A DNA stretch of 64,000 bases from Galactobacter caseinivorans (GTDB taxonomy: Bacteria; Actinomycetota; Actinomycetes; Actinomycetales; Micrococcaceae): assembly GCF_003640665.1 (NCBI RefSeq), contig NZ_QQXL01000001.1:558001-622000 (forward strand). The letters are read 5' to 3'. The position numbers were made by a program, and so were the translations under genes. Below are positions 8,647 through 16,425 of the stretch, one piece after another (within the stretch, counting starts at the first letter, position 1; each line of letters opens with the position of its first letter). The notes under the pieces are model-generated. The model made no database searches and was not told the DNA's origin. It saw only the letters and a list, made by a program, of their open reading frames with translations.

Positions 8647-9342
8647 TTAGGTGGCGGCGTTGGTGAAGATGCCAAGCCATTTAGCTGTGCCGTAGTCGAG
8701 TCCGTGCTTCTTGACGAGCTGCTGTAGGCGCTCTGACCACCCGTAGTCCCAGAACCCTGGGTCGTCGCCGTGCTGTGCTTGGAAGGCTTCCATGAATACC
8801 TGATAGGCGGCGGTCTGTTCGCTTTCACTGGTGGCGGTAGCCATGTCTCGTGCGAGTTGGAGCAGTTCGCGGTCGCTGCGTCCACCGGAGGTTGACGGCG
8901 AGCGTAGCGAGGATTCGCTTCGCCCGGAGGGTGAAGGCGTAGGAGCGGTGGGTGTAGTTGAAATGGTGGGTGTAGTTATGGTGCGCTCTGTTGCATCCGG
9001 CGGGGTGCAATATTTTGCACCCGGTTCGGTGAACACTAGGACGTAGTGGTTGGCGTAGAAGTTTCCGGTGCGGAGGTTTCGACGGCGGGTCACTTGGAGG
9101 GCGCCGTAGTCTTCGAGCTCTTTGGTGTAGCTGCTGATGGATCGGGGCTTGATGCCCATGTCTTGAGCGAGCTTCTCGCGGCTTGGGAAAGCGGTCTTGG
9201 ATGAGTTATCGGCGTAGGTCATGATGACGCCGTAGAGGCGGACTGCGCCGTGCGAGAGGCGGATTCCCGACCGGAGTACCCATCGTGGGACTTGGGCGTA
9301 TGGGGTGAAGCCTTGGAGCTCGAGGGTGCTAACATCGTCCAT
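8647..9342 (-). CDS. Winged helix-turn-helix protein, replication-initiator-like
   Basis: A 231-residue protein. Residues about 10-105 form a winged helix of the HTH_36/replication-initiator type (VRLYGVIMTYADNS, FPSREKLAQDMGIKPRSISSYTKELEDYGAL, then a basic RRRNLRTG wing). A Thr/Ser/Pro-rich linker (about 120-160) leads to a helical C-terminus. I chose the ATG at 9342 over the longer ORF. It lies beyond the late-operon terminator, so it probably has its own promoter in 9343-9526. Its role is not clear because the phage has another initiator at 38.3-39.2 kb. Confidence 0.7.
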   Translation of the reverse strand: MDDVSTLELQGFTPYAQVPRWVLRSGIRLSHGAVRLYGVIMTYADNSSKTAFPSREKLAQDMGIKPRSISSYTKELEDYGALQVTRRRNLRTGNFYANHYVLVFTEPGAKYCTPPDATERTITTPTISTTPTAPTPSPSGRSESSLRSPSTSGGRSDRELLQLARDMATATSESEQTAAYQVFMEAFQAQHGDDPGFWDYGWSERLQQLVKKHGLDYGTAKWLGIFTNAAT

Positions 9343-9436
9343 GTCGGACACGTCCTTTGCGGGTTGTTCGATCGCGCCCCCGGATGCTGACACATCGCGG
9401 GGGTTTCTCCTACCATAACGCAGGTGGGGTGCCGCC

Positions 9437-9508
9437 GTGGCACTGGCGGACGCCCTCGACGTGGACCGCCAGTGCATCTATCAGATGGCCAAGCGCGGCG
9501 GCCGGTAG
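9437..9508 (+). pseudogene. Fragment of a small HTH (excisionase-like) gene
   Basis: A 23-codon stretch starting at GTG reads VALADALDVDRQCIYQMAKRGGR and stops at 9506-9508. It looks like the recognition helix end of an HTH_17/Xis-type protein (LADAL.V.RQ.IY.MAKRG). The frame closes upstream at a TAA (9416), so the first helix is missing. It is probably a relic, though a very short product is not excluded. Confidence 0.35.
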
Positions 9509-9526
9509 CCCCCAGACGCACAAAAA

Positions 9527-9553
9527 CGCCCCACCTCGTGATGAGGTGGGGCG
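9527..9553 (-). terminator. Terminator of the late (lysis) operon
   Basis: On the minus strand an 11-bp stem CGCCCCACCTC/GAGGTGGGGCG with a 5-base loop is followed by TTTTTG, a few bases after the holin stop. The lysis cassette in element B ends in a similar hairpin. Confidence 0.85.
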
Positions 9554-9558
9554 CTTTG

Positions 9559-9870
9559 TCATGCGGCGTGCTTGGCGGGGGAGTCGTCGGCAGACTCGGC
9601 AACCGGCTCCGGCTCGGGGTCCGGGAGCTCGGACCCGTCGTCACTGATCTGCTCGATGACGATCTCCTGATCACCGCCCGCGGTGAAGCTCGGGTTGACG
9701 ATGGAGGTCAGCACGGAGGCGAGGGCGGCGAGCCCGGCGGCGGACAGAGACACACCCCAGTCGACGCCACCGAAGGTCAGCCCGGTGACCGAGATGACGG
9801 CCAGGAGGGATTGGGCGAAGGTCTTGGCGGCGCGCTCAGCGGCCCCCTTGAAAAATGCGATGGTGAACAC
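9559..9870 (-). CDS. Holin, r1t-like
   Basis: A 103-residue membrane protein that should open the inner membrane for the endolysin. It starts FTIAFFKGAAERAAKTFAQSLL, the pattern of r1t/phage_holin families, and has two hydrophobic segments (about 18-40 and 47-68) and a long acidic Pro-rich tail. The GTG at 9870 is chosen because its element B homologue (54095-54415) begins with ATG at the same place. It lies 11 bases after the endolysin stop and is the last gene of the late operon. Confidence 0.85.
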   Translation of the reverse strand: MFTIAFFKGAAERAAKTFAQSLLAVISVTGLTFGGVDWGVSLSAAGLAALASVLTSIVNPSFTAGGDQEIVIEQISDDGSELPDPEPEPVAESADDSPAKHAA

Positions 9871-9881
9871 AGGTGTCGTCC

Positions 9882-11123
9882 TTACTTGAGGTTGGTCTTG
9901 CGCTGGCTGTTGAGGAAGGCGATCTCGGCGGCGCGCAGCATGGGGCCGGCCACCGCGTCGATCACACCGTGGTAGAAACCCCGCTTGGCGAGGGTCTGCT
10001 GTAGGGCCTTGGTGGTGAGTCGGCCCCACTTGCCGTCCAGTGCACCCTTGTAGGTGCCTTGGGCTTTGAGCCATCGCTGGCGGCGCTGTGTGGCAGAGCG
10101 GTCCTTGTGGCCGATCTTGGCCATGAGGATGTACCAGGCGTCTGCTATCTGGGCCTTGGTCGCCTTGGCGGAAAGGTTCGCGTCCGGCCACTTCTTGGCG
10201 GGCTTGGGTTTGGTGGCAGGCTTGGACGTCCCACCTCCACTACTGCCGCCCGTGCCGCCCGCCGGTGCGCCACCGACGCGGAGGGCGAAGCGCCGGAACG
10301 CCCTCGCCGGGTCGTAGTTGGAGGCCGGGTTGCGCCAGTCGGCCCACGTCTCAAAGTGCAGATGCGGCGCGGTCTGGTTCCCGGATCGGTCGTTGTAGCC
10401 GATGACCTCCCCGGCCGCGACGCGCTGCCCTGCCTTCACGGCGGGCGTCACGTGGTTGTAGCCCTGCGCCTCGCCGTCGGCGTTGCGGATCAGGACTCCG
10501 TTGCCTGTGCGCCCTGGTGCCCACGTGGAGCGTCGATTGCCGTGGCGCACACCTCGGGCGGCGCGCACGACGGTGCCCGCGAACATGGCGCGCACTGGCT
10601 TGCCCGTCTGGCCTGGGGACGGTGGGGCGATGTCGATCCCGAGGTGCCCGGCGTACCCGCCAGACGTCCCGTACTTCTGGGTGTAGCGGCCCGTGAAGGG
10701 CGATACCGCGTGGGGCATGAGGTGTCCTTTCGTGGGGACGGCTGGCCACGGCCGCACGTCATCACCGGCGGGTCCGGGGACGACGGAGACGTGGACGTGC
10801 TTGTTGTGGGGGTTGGTGCCCATGTACGGGAGCCAGGAGCCATTGTCGAGGCTGATCCGACCCCGGCTGATGACGTAGCTGACGCGGGGGTCGCGGGCTG
10901 CCACGAGGCGGTCCGCGAACGCGTGCGCGTCGAACACGGCCGGGTCGTGGGTGAAGTCCCTGGCATGGACCACCCCCGTGGCGTCCGGGTTGTGATCGGA
11001 GTTCCGCGCCGCGTGGGCATCGTCACCCTTCCCGCCATCGCTGACTGTGGACCTGGTGGGGTAGTGGTTGTTGATCTGACCGAGCAGCTGCTCGAGCGAT
11101 CCGGCCATGCGCCATGCCGTCAT
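9882..11123 (-). CDS. Two-domain endolysin (M15-like plus M23 peptidase)
   Basis: A 413-residue lysin. Residues about 1-130 form an M15-like peptidase domain with putative zinc ligands in SDHNPDATGVVHARDFTHD and HVHVSV. Residues about 140-285 are an M23 endopeptidase (HLGIDIAPP and HLHFE). After a Gly/Lys/Pro linker the last 90 residues look like a cell-wall-binding domain (RQRWLKAQGTYKGALDGKWGRLTTKALQ). It has no signal peptide, so it depends on the holin. It overlaps the upstream 45-residue ORF by four bases. A close relative sits in element B. Confidence 0.9.
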   Translation of the reverse strand: MTAWRMAGSLEQLLGQINNHYPTRSTVSDGGKGDDAHAARNSDHNPDATGVVHARDFTHDPAVFDAHAFADRLVAARDPRVSYVISRGRISLDNGSWLPYMGTNPHNKHVHVSVVPGPAGDDVRPWPAVPTKGHLMPHAVSPFTGRYTQKYGTSGGYAGHLGIDIAPPSPGQTGKPVRAMFAGTVVRAARGVRHGNRRSTWAPGRTGNGVLIRNADGEAQGYNHVTPAVKAGQRVAAGEVIGYNDRSGNQTAPHLHFETWADWRNPASNYDPARAFRRFALRVGGAPAGGTGGSSGGGTSKPATKPKPAKKWPDANLSAKATKAQIADAWYILMAKIGHKDRSATQRRQRWLKAQGTYKGALDGKWGRLTTKALQQTLAKRGFYHGVIDAVAGPMLRAAEIAFLNSQRKTNLK

Positions 11124-11257
11124 GGGGTACCCCTTTCCTGCTGTCGGAGTGTCGCGGCGTCGCCCTTGCGGACTCTGCCTGTGATCCAGGGGAAGTTGGC
11201 GAGTCGGGGACTGGCTGACGATGTGAGTACGTCCCAGCCGAGTCGTGTGGTTGTCAT
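11120..11257 (-). CDS. 45-residue phage protein upstream of the endolysin
   Basis: An ORF that begins with ATG at 11257 behind a strong AGGAGG and ends in TGA overlapping the endolysin ATG (ATGA). It reads MTTTRLGWDVLTSSASPRL and ends AATLRQQERGTP. That ending matches the C-terminus of the unrelated, much longer coiled-coil protein that precedes the endolysin in element B (AATLRLQQDRGTP), so it is probably a hybrid left by recombination. No function is predicted. Confidence 0.6.
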   Translation of the reverse strand: MTTTRLGWDVLTSSASPRLANFPWITGRVRKGDAATLRQQERGTP

Positions 11258-11285
11258 GGTGTCCTCCTGCTGGTCGGTGTCGGGG

Positions 11286-12515
11286 TTAGGCCGTGGCGCC
11301 GGGGAGAGTGGTGGGCCACGGGTCTGTGGTCTGCCACTGCGCGGCCATGGCGTTGCCCGTGTTCTGTGCCTCGGTGGAGCAGAAAATCTGCCCGCCGATG
11401 TCCACGTTTAGGGCGCCGCCCCACGCCCCGGTTGCGAGCCGTACGGGGAAGGTCTGCCCCGTGGTGGGCCGGAAACCGGCCGGGACGCCGTTGGTGGTGA
11501 TGGTGGTGTTGGTGCCGCTGGCGGTGAGCGCCCGCCATGTGAGGGTGACCGTGTTGCCCTCGCGGACTAGCCGGAGAAATCCGCCGGCGCCCAAGCTCCA
11601 CGGGCTGGCGATAAACCCGGCGATGTTGCGGATGCCGGTGTGGGAGTAGACCAACTGGTCCGCCCCGGTCGTGTCTTTGACGTAGACCCGGCGGCCCGCC
11701 GTCGTGTCCACCCGTGCGGCCGCCGCTGTGGCTGTGGCGGCGCTGTTTGCCGCGGCGGTTGCCGCGCTTGCTGCCGTCGTCGCCGCCCCTACTGCTGATG
11801 CCGCGTCGGCCTTGGCGGCATCAGCTGCGGCCTTCGCCAACGTGGAAGTGGACGCCGCTGTGGAAGCTGACCCGGCCGCCGCCGCTGCCGCCGCCGCGCT
11901 GGATGACGCTGACGCCGCCGCATCGGCGACCCCAGCCACCGCACCCGCTGACGCCTCCACCGCAGCCTCCGCCGCGGTGGCAGCCTCTTGCGCTGCACCC
12001 ATGGCGACGGCTGCCGACTCCGCCGCACGCCGCGCCGCGTCCTCCACCTGTGGGATACCAACGCCCGGCGAAGAAGGAACCTTCACCGCCGTCGTGAGAT
12101 CCACCTGCCCGCCCGCTGGCACCGCAATGGCGTGGCTGGGAATCGTGGGAGTGCGCCCATTGATCGGCGCGAAAGAATAGTCCACCTTCCACGTGAACCC
12201 AGTTACCGGGGCGCCGGGGGAGTCCGTCGCCAGAACCCGCACACCACGAGCCATCGGCGGCTGTGCGGGGTCCGTGTGCGGTGTGGACAGGTAGCCCTCA
12301 GCGTCAAGCACCACCACGACAGGCCCACCGATGACCGTGACCGCACCGCCCTCAGCCTCAGCCAGTGGCAGGTACGGTACATCCGGAGTGAGCGTGATCT
12401 TCCCAGCAGCAGGGACCACATCCGGCTCAGCGCCAGAATCAGCCCCATCGATGAGCGCGGCAATAAACCGCCCCGTCACGAGTCCAGTGAGAAGGGGTGC
12501 AGGCAGGTCGGTCAT
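11286..12515 (-). CDS. Tail fibre or receptor-binding protein with Ala-rich stalk
   Basis: A 409-residue protein. The N-terminal half (about 1-150) is similar in style to the start of the fibre gene at 14380-15774 (GLVTGRFIAALIDG, YLPLAEAEGG, then FTWKVDYSF). Residues about 155-280 are an almost pure Ala/Ser/Thr/Val stalk with heptad-like spacing, which usually trimerises. The C-terminus (about 285-409) is a beta-rich head that should contact the host. It overlaps the next upstream gene by four bases. Call rests on architecture and position. Confidence 0.65.
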   Translation of the reverse strand: MTDLPAPLLTGLVTGRFIAALIDGADSGAEPDVVPAAGKITLTPDVPYLPLAEAEGGAVTVIGGPVVVVLDAEGYLSTPHTDPAQPPMARGVRVLATDSPGAPVTGFTWKVDYSFAPINGRTPTIPSHAIAVPAGGQVDLTTAVKVPSSPGVGIPQVEDAARRAAESAAVAMGAAQEAATAAEAAVEASAGAVAGVADAAASASSSAAAAAAAAGSASTAASTSTLAKAAADAAKADAASAVGAATTAASAATAAANSAATATAAAARVDTTAGRRVYVKDTTGADQLVYSHTGIRNIAGFIASPWSLGAGGFLRLVREGNTVTLTWRALTASGTNTTITTNGVPAGFRPTTGQTFPVRLATGAWGGALNVDIGGQIFCSTEAQNTGNAMAAQWQTTDPWPTTLPGATA

Positions 12516-12970
12516 GGTGTCTCGCTTTCTTGCTGACGCCGCAAAACTGTGGCGTTCGCCGCGAGGTCATCGCGGTACTGACGGATGCGCCATGAAGGCA
12601 GCGGCGGTGGTGGCGGAGCCGTTGGGGAGCCCCAGGCCATGAGCTGCTCGGAGTGCTGCACGAAATCTTCGAGGAGCTCGCGGTGATCGCGCAGCGTGTC
12701 GTCGGCCTCGCGGGCTTGGCGGATCGCCTCGTCGCGTTCTTTTTGTGCCTTACCCCGCTCGTGTCGCTCCTGGTCAATCTCCATCTGTTGATCAGAAACG
12801 CGCTTTTCCAGGGAGGCGACGCGTGCGGCAAGACCGTCTAGGAGGGTCTGGGTGCTTGTCGTCTCTCGGCTTGCTTTGGCCTGGAAGCGGGTGCCTAGCC
12901 ACGCCAGTACCGCCGCGATGATGCCAGCGATGACGGTGATTAGCGTCCCGAGGAATGTAGGGTCTGTCAT
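12512..12970 (-). CDS. Membrane-anchored coiled-coil protein of the lysis region
   Basis: A 152-residue protein with one N-terminal membrane helix (TLITVIAGIIAAVLAWLGTRF) and a charged coiled coil (about residues 30-105), then a Pro-rich segment. The homologue in element B (55663-56094) shares the helix, the TTSTxTLLDGL motif, READDTLRD and WGSPTAPxPPP. Position next to the endolysin suggests a role in envelope disruption or holin control, comparable to a spanin-like or antiholin function, but this is inference. Confidence 0.6.
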   Translation of the reverse strand: MTDPTFLGTLITVIAGIIAAVLAWLGTRFQAKASRETTSTQTLLDGLAARVASLEKRVSDQQMEIDQERHERGKAQKERDEAIRQAREADDTLRDHRELLEDFVQHSEQLMAWGSPTAPPPPPLPSWRIRQYRDDLAANATVLRRQQESETP

Positions 12971-13377
12971 TGATCGTCACCTCCGCGCCCGCTCCGCGAG
13001 GACGCGATGGCCACCCATAGGACCGCCAGCGAATACGTAGCGTATGAGTACACGGTCTGCATCCGGTCAGCGTTGCCGCTCTCTGCCGCCGCGCCAAGGA
13101 AGGCTGCTGCCACCAGTAGCGGCACGAAAATTGCCGCGTACGTGGCCACGGACCTCAGCCAGCGGACACGGCTCAAGAGTCCGCCGATCAGCGTGATCAC
13201 CCCTGATGCCAGTAGCAGTAGCCCGACGTGCTGGGTGGTGATATTGGCGGGCATCCACTCCACCCCAGCGATGCGGGAGGGTGTCGGTCGGATCGCCCAG
13301 TTCCATCCGGAGACGATCTGCCACGCGCCGATGAGGACCAGGAGCCCCGGCAACGGGGTGCGTAGGTAGTGCTTCAT
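12967..13377 (-). CDS. Small multi-pass membrane protein
   Basis: A 136-residue protein with four predicted membrane helices (about 10-25, 50-68, 78-98 and 112-130). The ATG at 13377 gives a clean hydrophobic protein and follows a GAGGAGCC-type ribosome site; the longer ORF adds a shadow N-terminus. The C-terminal half (RVRWL..VATYAAI, RMQTVYSYATYSLAVLWVA) is shared with the C-terminal part of the fused ORF 56091-56714 in element B. The role is unknown. Confidence 0.65.
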   Translation of the reverse strand: MKHYLRTPLPGLLVLIGAWQIVSGWNWAIRPTPSRIAGVEWMPANITTQHVGLLLLASGVITLIGGLLSRVRWLRSVATYAAIFVPLLVAAAFLGAAAESGNADRMQTVYSYATYSLAVLWVAIASSRSGRGGDDQ

Positions 13378-13390
13378 GGTGTGGCTCCTC

Positions 13391-14383
13391 TCAGAGCGTG
13401 ATGCGGCGGTATTTGCCGCCTTGTGGCTGGACCCATGTGCCGTTGTTGTGGTTGCGCCACCGCAGCGTGATGTCCGTTCCGTCGTAGCCAATGAACATCG
13501 ACTTCGCGTACTCGGGCCCGAGGGTGCCGTCACCGTATTGGAGTTGCTTCGCATTCCAACCACTTCGGAGCCCCTGCGAGCTGGGTGCATTGATGGCGGT
13601 GATGGACCGCGAGCCAACATTGATTTTCGCCACCCCGTCAGCGCGGGCCGGGTCGATGTGCCAGTGCCCGGAGATCCAGCCCAAGACGTTCGGGTGAGCA
13701 TCCAACACTTCCGCGATTCGACTCCACGGGCGCAGGTACTCATCCACTCCGCCAGGATTGCTAGCGAACTGGCCGAGCGGAAGCTGATGGGACATGAGCC
13801 ATGTGGGTTTGGATCCCAGGGCCGTGAGTTGTTGATCCATCCACGTCAGCGTCGCCTCCGTCAGCGGGTCGGGCGGCGCATAATTTGGTGAGGCGATGTT
13901 GGGTCGGTAGGCCCACAGGTCTGAGGACACGCCCATCACTGCGATATCCGATGTGGATGCCACGGCGTTGGCTGAGCCGCGCGCCGGTACGTCACGCGCC
14001 CACTCGTCAGCGGTGCGCGCCATCCGCTCGAAGATCCCGTCAGCGGTGGTGCGCGTGTACGGGAACTTCGCGGCGTTGTTGTACGTGGTTAGGTCGTGAT
14101 TGCCTGGCACGTCCAAGTAAGGCAGCCCGTCCCCGGTGAGGACATTCCGAAACGCTTTGTAGTCGGCATCTTCTGGCGTCGCCGTGTTCCATTCGATGCA
14201 GTCCCCAGCGTTGGCGCGCATCCCCACGTACGGTTTGAGCGACAACGAATCCGTGGCCGCGCGCATGTTCCAGTTCGTGGAGTGCCCAGAGAATGCGCCA
14301 AATTGATTGTCTGCGAACACCTGCACCGTCGCCGATGATCGCAGGTCCGGGACGTACTGATCAGAGAGAGCGGGAACAGTCAC
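13391..14383 (-). CDS. Tail-associated calcineurin-like metallophosphoesterase
   Basis: A 330-residue protein with metallophosphoesterase motifs in order: VFADNQFG (motif I, where the usual D-x-H is D-N-Q), NAGDCIEW (GD), VPGNHDLT (GNHD), MSHQLPLG (His) and SGHWHID (GHxH). It is encoded between a fibre gene and the lysis region and overlaps the fibre gene stop by four bases. A virion enzyme that hydrolyses a phosphodiester surface polymer such as wall teichoic acid would fit, but the substrate is inference. The altered first motif may change metal binding. Confidence 0.75.
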   Translation of the reverse strand: MTVPALSDQYVPDLRSSATVQVFADNQFGAFSGHSTNWNMRAATDSLSLKPYVGMRANAGDCIEWNTATPEDADYKAFRNVLTGDGLPYLDVPGNHDLTTYNNAAKFPYTRTTADGIFERMARTADEWARDVPARGSANAVASTSDIAVMGVSSDLWAYRPNIASPNYAPPDPLTEATLTWMDQQLTALGSKPTWLMSHQLPLGQFASNPGGVDEYLRPWSRIAEVLDAHPNVLGWISGHWHIDPARADGVAKINVGSRSITAINAPSSQGLRSGWNAKQLQYGDGTLGPEYAKSMFIGYDGTDITLRWRNHNNGTWVQPQGGKYRRITL

Positions 14384-15774
14384 AGCGGCAGATACCTCAC
14401 CGTCACGTAGATGGGGAACAGGTAGTAACCAGTTCCTGCAACAGAGAAGGACAGGTTCAGGCCCTCGCCCGCCGCCATTGTCTTGTTCGCCTCGGTCTGC
14501 GTCTCGCTGTCATAGGACCACGGCTTGTGCACTTCCCAGGCCGTGGCGTTGGTCCGCTTGTTCGCCACCGTTGAGAACGTCGTCCCATTGGTGCCGACCT
14601 TCCGCCAGCCCACCGCCATGAAATTTGTGGCGTCCACAGGGATAGTGGCGATGGACTGCACCAGGGTGACGGACACGATTTTCAGGGGGAAAGGCGCTGT
14701 GAAGATCGTGAAGTTTGACGCGATTGACGGCCTCACGTTGTACGCGCCGGAGACGATTGCGCCGGGCATGGAGGCGGTGGCGACGAGCATGTTGGTGGTG
14801 GCCATCGTGGCGACCTGATTGCCTACCAGCCCATCCGTGTACGTCTTGGCGGACGCGACCGCGTTGGTCTGTGCGGCGGTGACATTCGCCGTTGTCGGGG
14901 CGGCGTCCAGCTTCGCCTTGTCGGCGGCGCTGAGTAGGCCGGGCACTGACGTGGTGGCGGGAGGGACGAGGGACGCGGCGGTTGCCCATGCGGTGCCGCC
15001 GTCGGAAGCGCGGACCGGAACCTGGTTGGTGGTGCCACCCGAGGGGAGACCGCCTCCTGAACCAGTCGCACCACGGGGGAGAGTGAGATTGAGCTTGAAG
15101 TCAGGCGCCGCCCCGGTGACAGTGGCGGATGCGGGCGCACCCTCAGCGCCAGTGGTGACCGTGCCGATACCCAGGTTTGATGCCGGGCCGGGGACGGTGG
15201 ACGCGGGCAAGTCGAAGGGCCCGACCGTGCGCCCGTTCTCAAGCTCCACGAGCAGGTCGCCGTCAACCTGCACCATGTCCTTGATGCCAGGTCCGGCGTC
15301 GCCCTTGTCGCCCTTGACCCACACTGTGCCGGTGGATGGGTCCACCCCGGCGGGCAGGTAGTCGGCAATGTGCGTCGTAGTGCCCGGCTCCACGGGGATG
15401 TCGAACGGTGCGACCCGCAACCGGTTCTCAGCCACTCCGGTCTGCCACGGGTACGCTGGCACGCGCAGATCAAAGCTCACCTGCCAGGTCATGCCCTCCG
15501 CCGCCGGGAGGTCAATCGTGCGCACATCAGACGGGCCGCCCGAAGAATCGGGCATCACCGCCCACCCATCCACATCCACCACAAGGGAGATCTCGTCGGG
15601 GATGACGATCACGCCAGGATCGGACGCCACGAAAGCAGTCTTACGGGGGCGTAGATACACGTACCCGGTCGGCGCAATGGTGTCGAAGAGCGGGTTCGGT
15701 GCGTTCTGGTCGTTGGTGGTGACCGCCAGGCGGCAGTCCACCTTGCCCGTGGTCACCGTGAGAATGTCGGCCAT
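14380..15774 (-). CDS. Tail fibre with short collagen-like segment
   Basis: A 464-residue structural protein. The ATG at 15774 with AGGAGG before it is preferred to the longer ORF. The N-terminal domain (about 1-170) should attach to the tail; a short GDKGDAGPG collagen-like stretch follows near 175, then a Gly/Pro/Thr-rich region and a beta-rich C-terminal head that ends YYLFPIYVTVRYLPL. An internal DKAKLDAA peptide typical of phage fibres is present. It overlaps the phosphoesterase gene by four bases. Confidence 0.7.
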   Translation of the reverse strand: MADILTVTTGKVDCRLAVTTNDQNAPNPLFDTIAPTGYVYLRPRKTAFVASDPGVIVIPDEISLVVDVDGWAVMPDSSGGPSDVRTIDLPAAEGMTWQVSFDLRVPAYPWQTGVAENRLRVAPFDIPVEPGTTTHIADYLPAGVDPSTGTVWVKGDKGDAGPGIKDMVQVDGDLLVELENGRTVGPFDLPASTVPGPASNLGIGTVTTGAEGAPASATVTGAAPDFKLNLTLPRGATGSGGGLPSGGTTNQVPVRASDGGTAWATAASLVPPATTSVPGLLSAADKAKLDAAPTTANVTAAQTNAVASAKTYTDGLVGNQVATMATTNMLVATASMPGAIVSGAYNVRPSIASNFTIFTAPFPLKIVSVTLVQSIATIPVDATNFMAVGWRKVGTNGTTFSTVANKRTNATAWEVHKPWSYDSETQTEANKTMAAGEGLNLSFSVAGTGYYLFPIYVTVRYLPL

Positions 15775-15793
15775 GATGCCTCCTAGTGCTGGG

Positions 15794-16417
15794 TCACCGC
15801 ATGAACGTGCACGAGACCTGGAGGTCAGCACGGCGGGGAGTGAGCGTGGTGTCAGAGAAGAATGTGCGAGTGTCAATGGCGGCTGTGATGGACGCCGCCG
15901 TGGTGACGCCGCCCCACGCCAGGGACGCGGACGTATCCGAGTCCGAGCGTGAGCTGCGCGGCGTCGTGCAAATGTCGAGAGTCGAGCCCGAGCCGGTCAG
16001 GTATCCGCGCATCGCCCCATACACGGGGAGGTTGACGGCGGCCTGGCATGAAACAACCGTGCGAGTAGCCCACGCGGGACGAGTGACCGTAATGCTCACC
16101 GACCGGACCCACGCCGTAGACACCTCAAAAGATGTAGACGTGGTGCTCTGAAAATCAGTGAGGATCTGTCCCTTGAGTGCTGTGCCACGGACGGACCCGG
16201 CCCCAAGCACAAGGTTTCCTTGGTCCACGTACAGCGACCCGCCATCCTCTACGCGGATGGAACCGCCCCCGTAGACGCGCAGCCCGCCGTTACCGATAGC
16301 CGAGCCGGTCAGGGAACGGGCGGCCGCCCCCAGCGCCGTCAGGCGTTCCAAGACAGTTAGGCGACGCTGCATGTCAGCGGGGTCCAACGTGGTCGGGTAC
16401 CCGGATTCGTCAAGCAT
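15794..16417 (-). CDS. Minor tail protein, paralogue of the next upstream gene
   Basis: A 207-residue protein. The first 75 residues repeat the plan of the neighbour at 16426-17109: a LxxLERLxxLGAxxRSL helix, then AIGxGGLRV, a Gly-rich strand repeat (GGSIRVEDGGSLYVDQGNLVLG) and a beta-rich C-terminal domain. The shared N-terminus suggests both attach to the same site on the baseplate with different heads. Function is inferred from position between the hub and the fibre gene. Confidence 0.65.
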   Translation of the reverse strand: MLDESGYPTTLDPADMQRRLTVLERLTALGAAARSLTGSAIGNGGLRVYGGGSIRVEDGGSLYVDQGNLVLGAGSVRGTALKGQILTDFQSTTSTSFEVSTAWVRSVSITVTRPAWATRTVVSCQAAVNLPVYGAMRGYLTGSGSTLDICTTPRSSRSDSDTSASLAWGGVTTAASITAAIDTRTFFSDTTLTPRRADLQVSCTFMR

Positions 16418-16425
16418 GGGGCCTC

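Noticed and set aside
10059-11411. Long plus-strand ORF of 450 codons opposite the endolysin
   Set aside because: It is the GC-driven antisense frame of the endolysin; it has no ribosome site and Gly/Arg/Val-biased composition. The same shadow appears opposite the element B endolysin (54602-55645).
11700-12180. Plus-strand Ala-rich ORF inside the fibre gene
   Set aside because: It is the antisense of the Ala-rich stalk, where GC-only codons leave both strands open.
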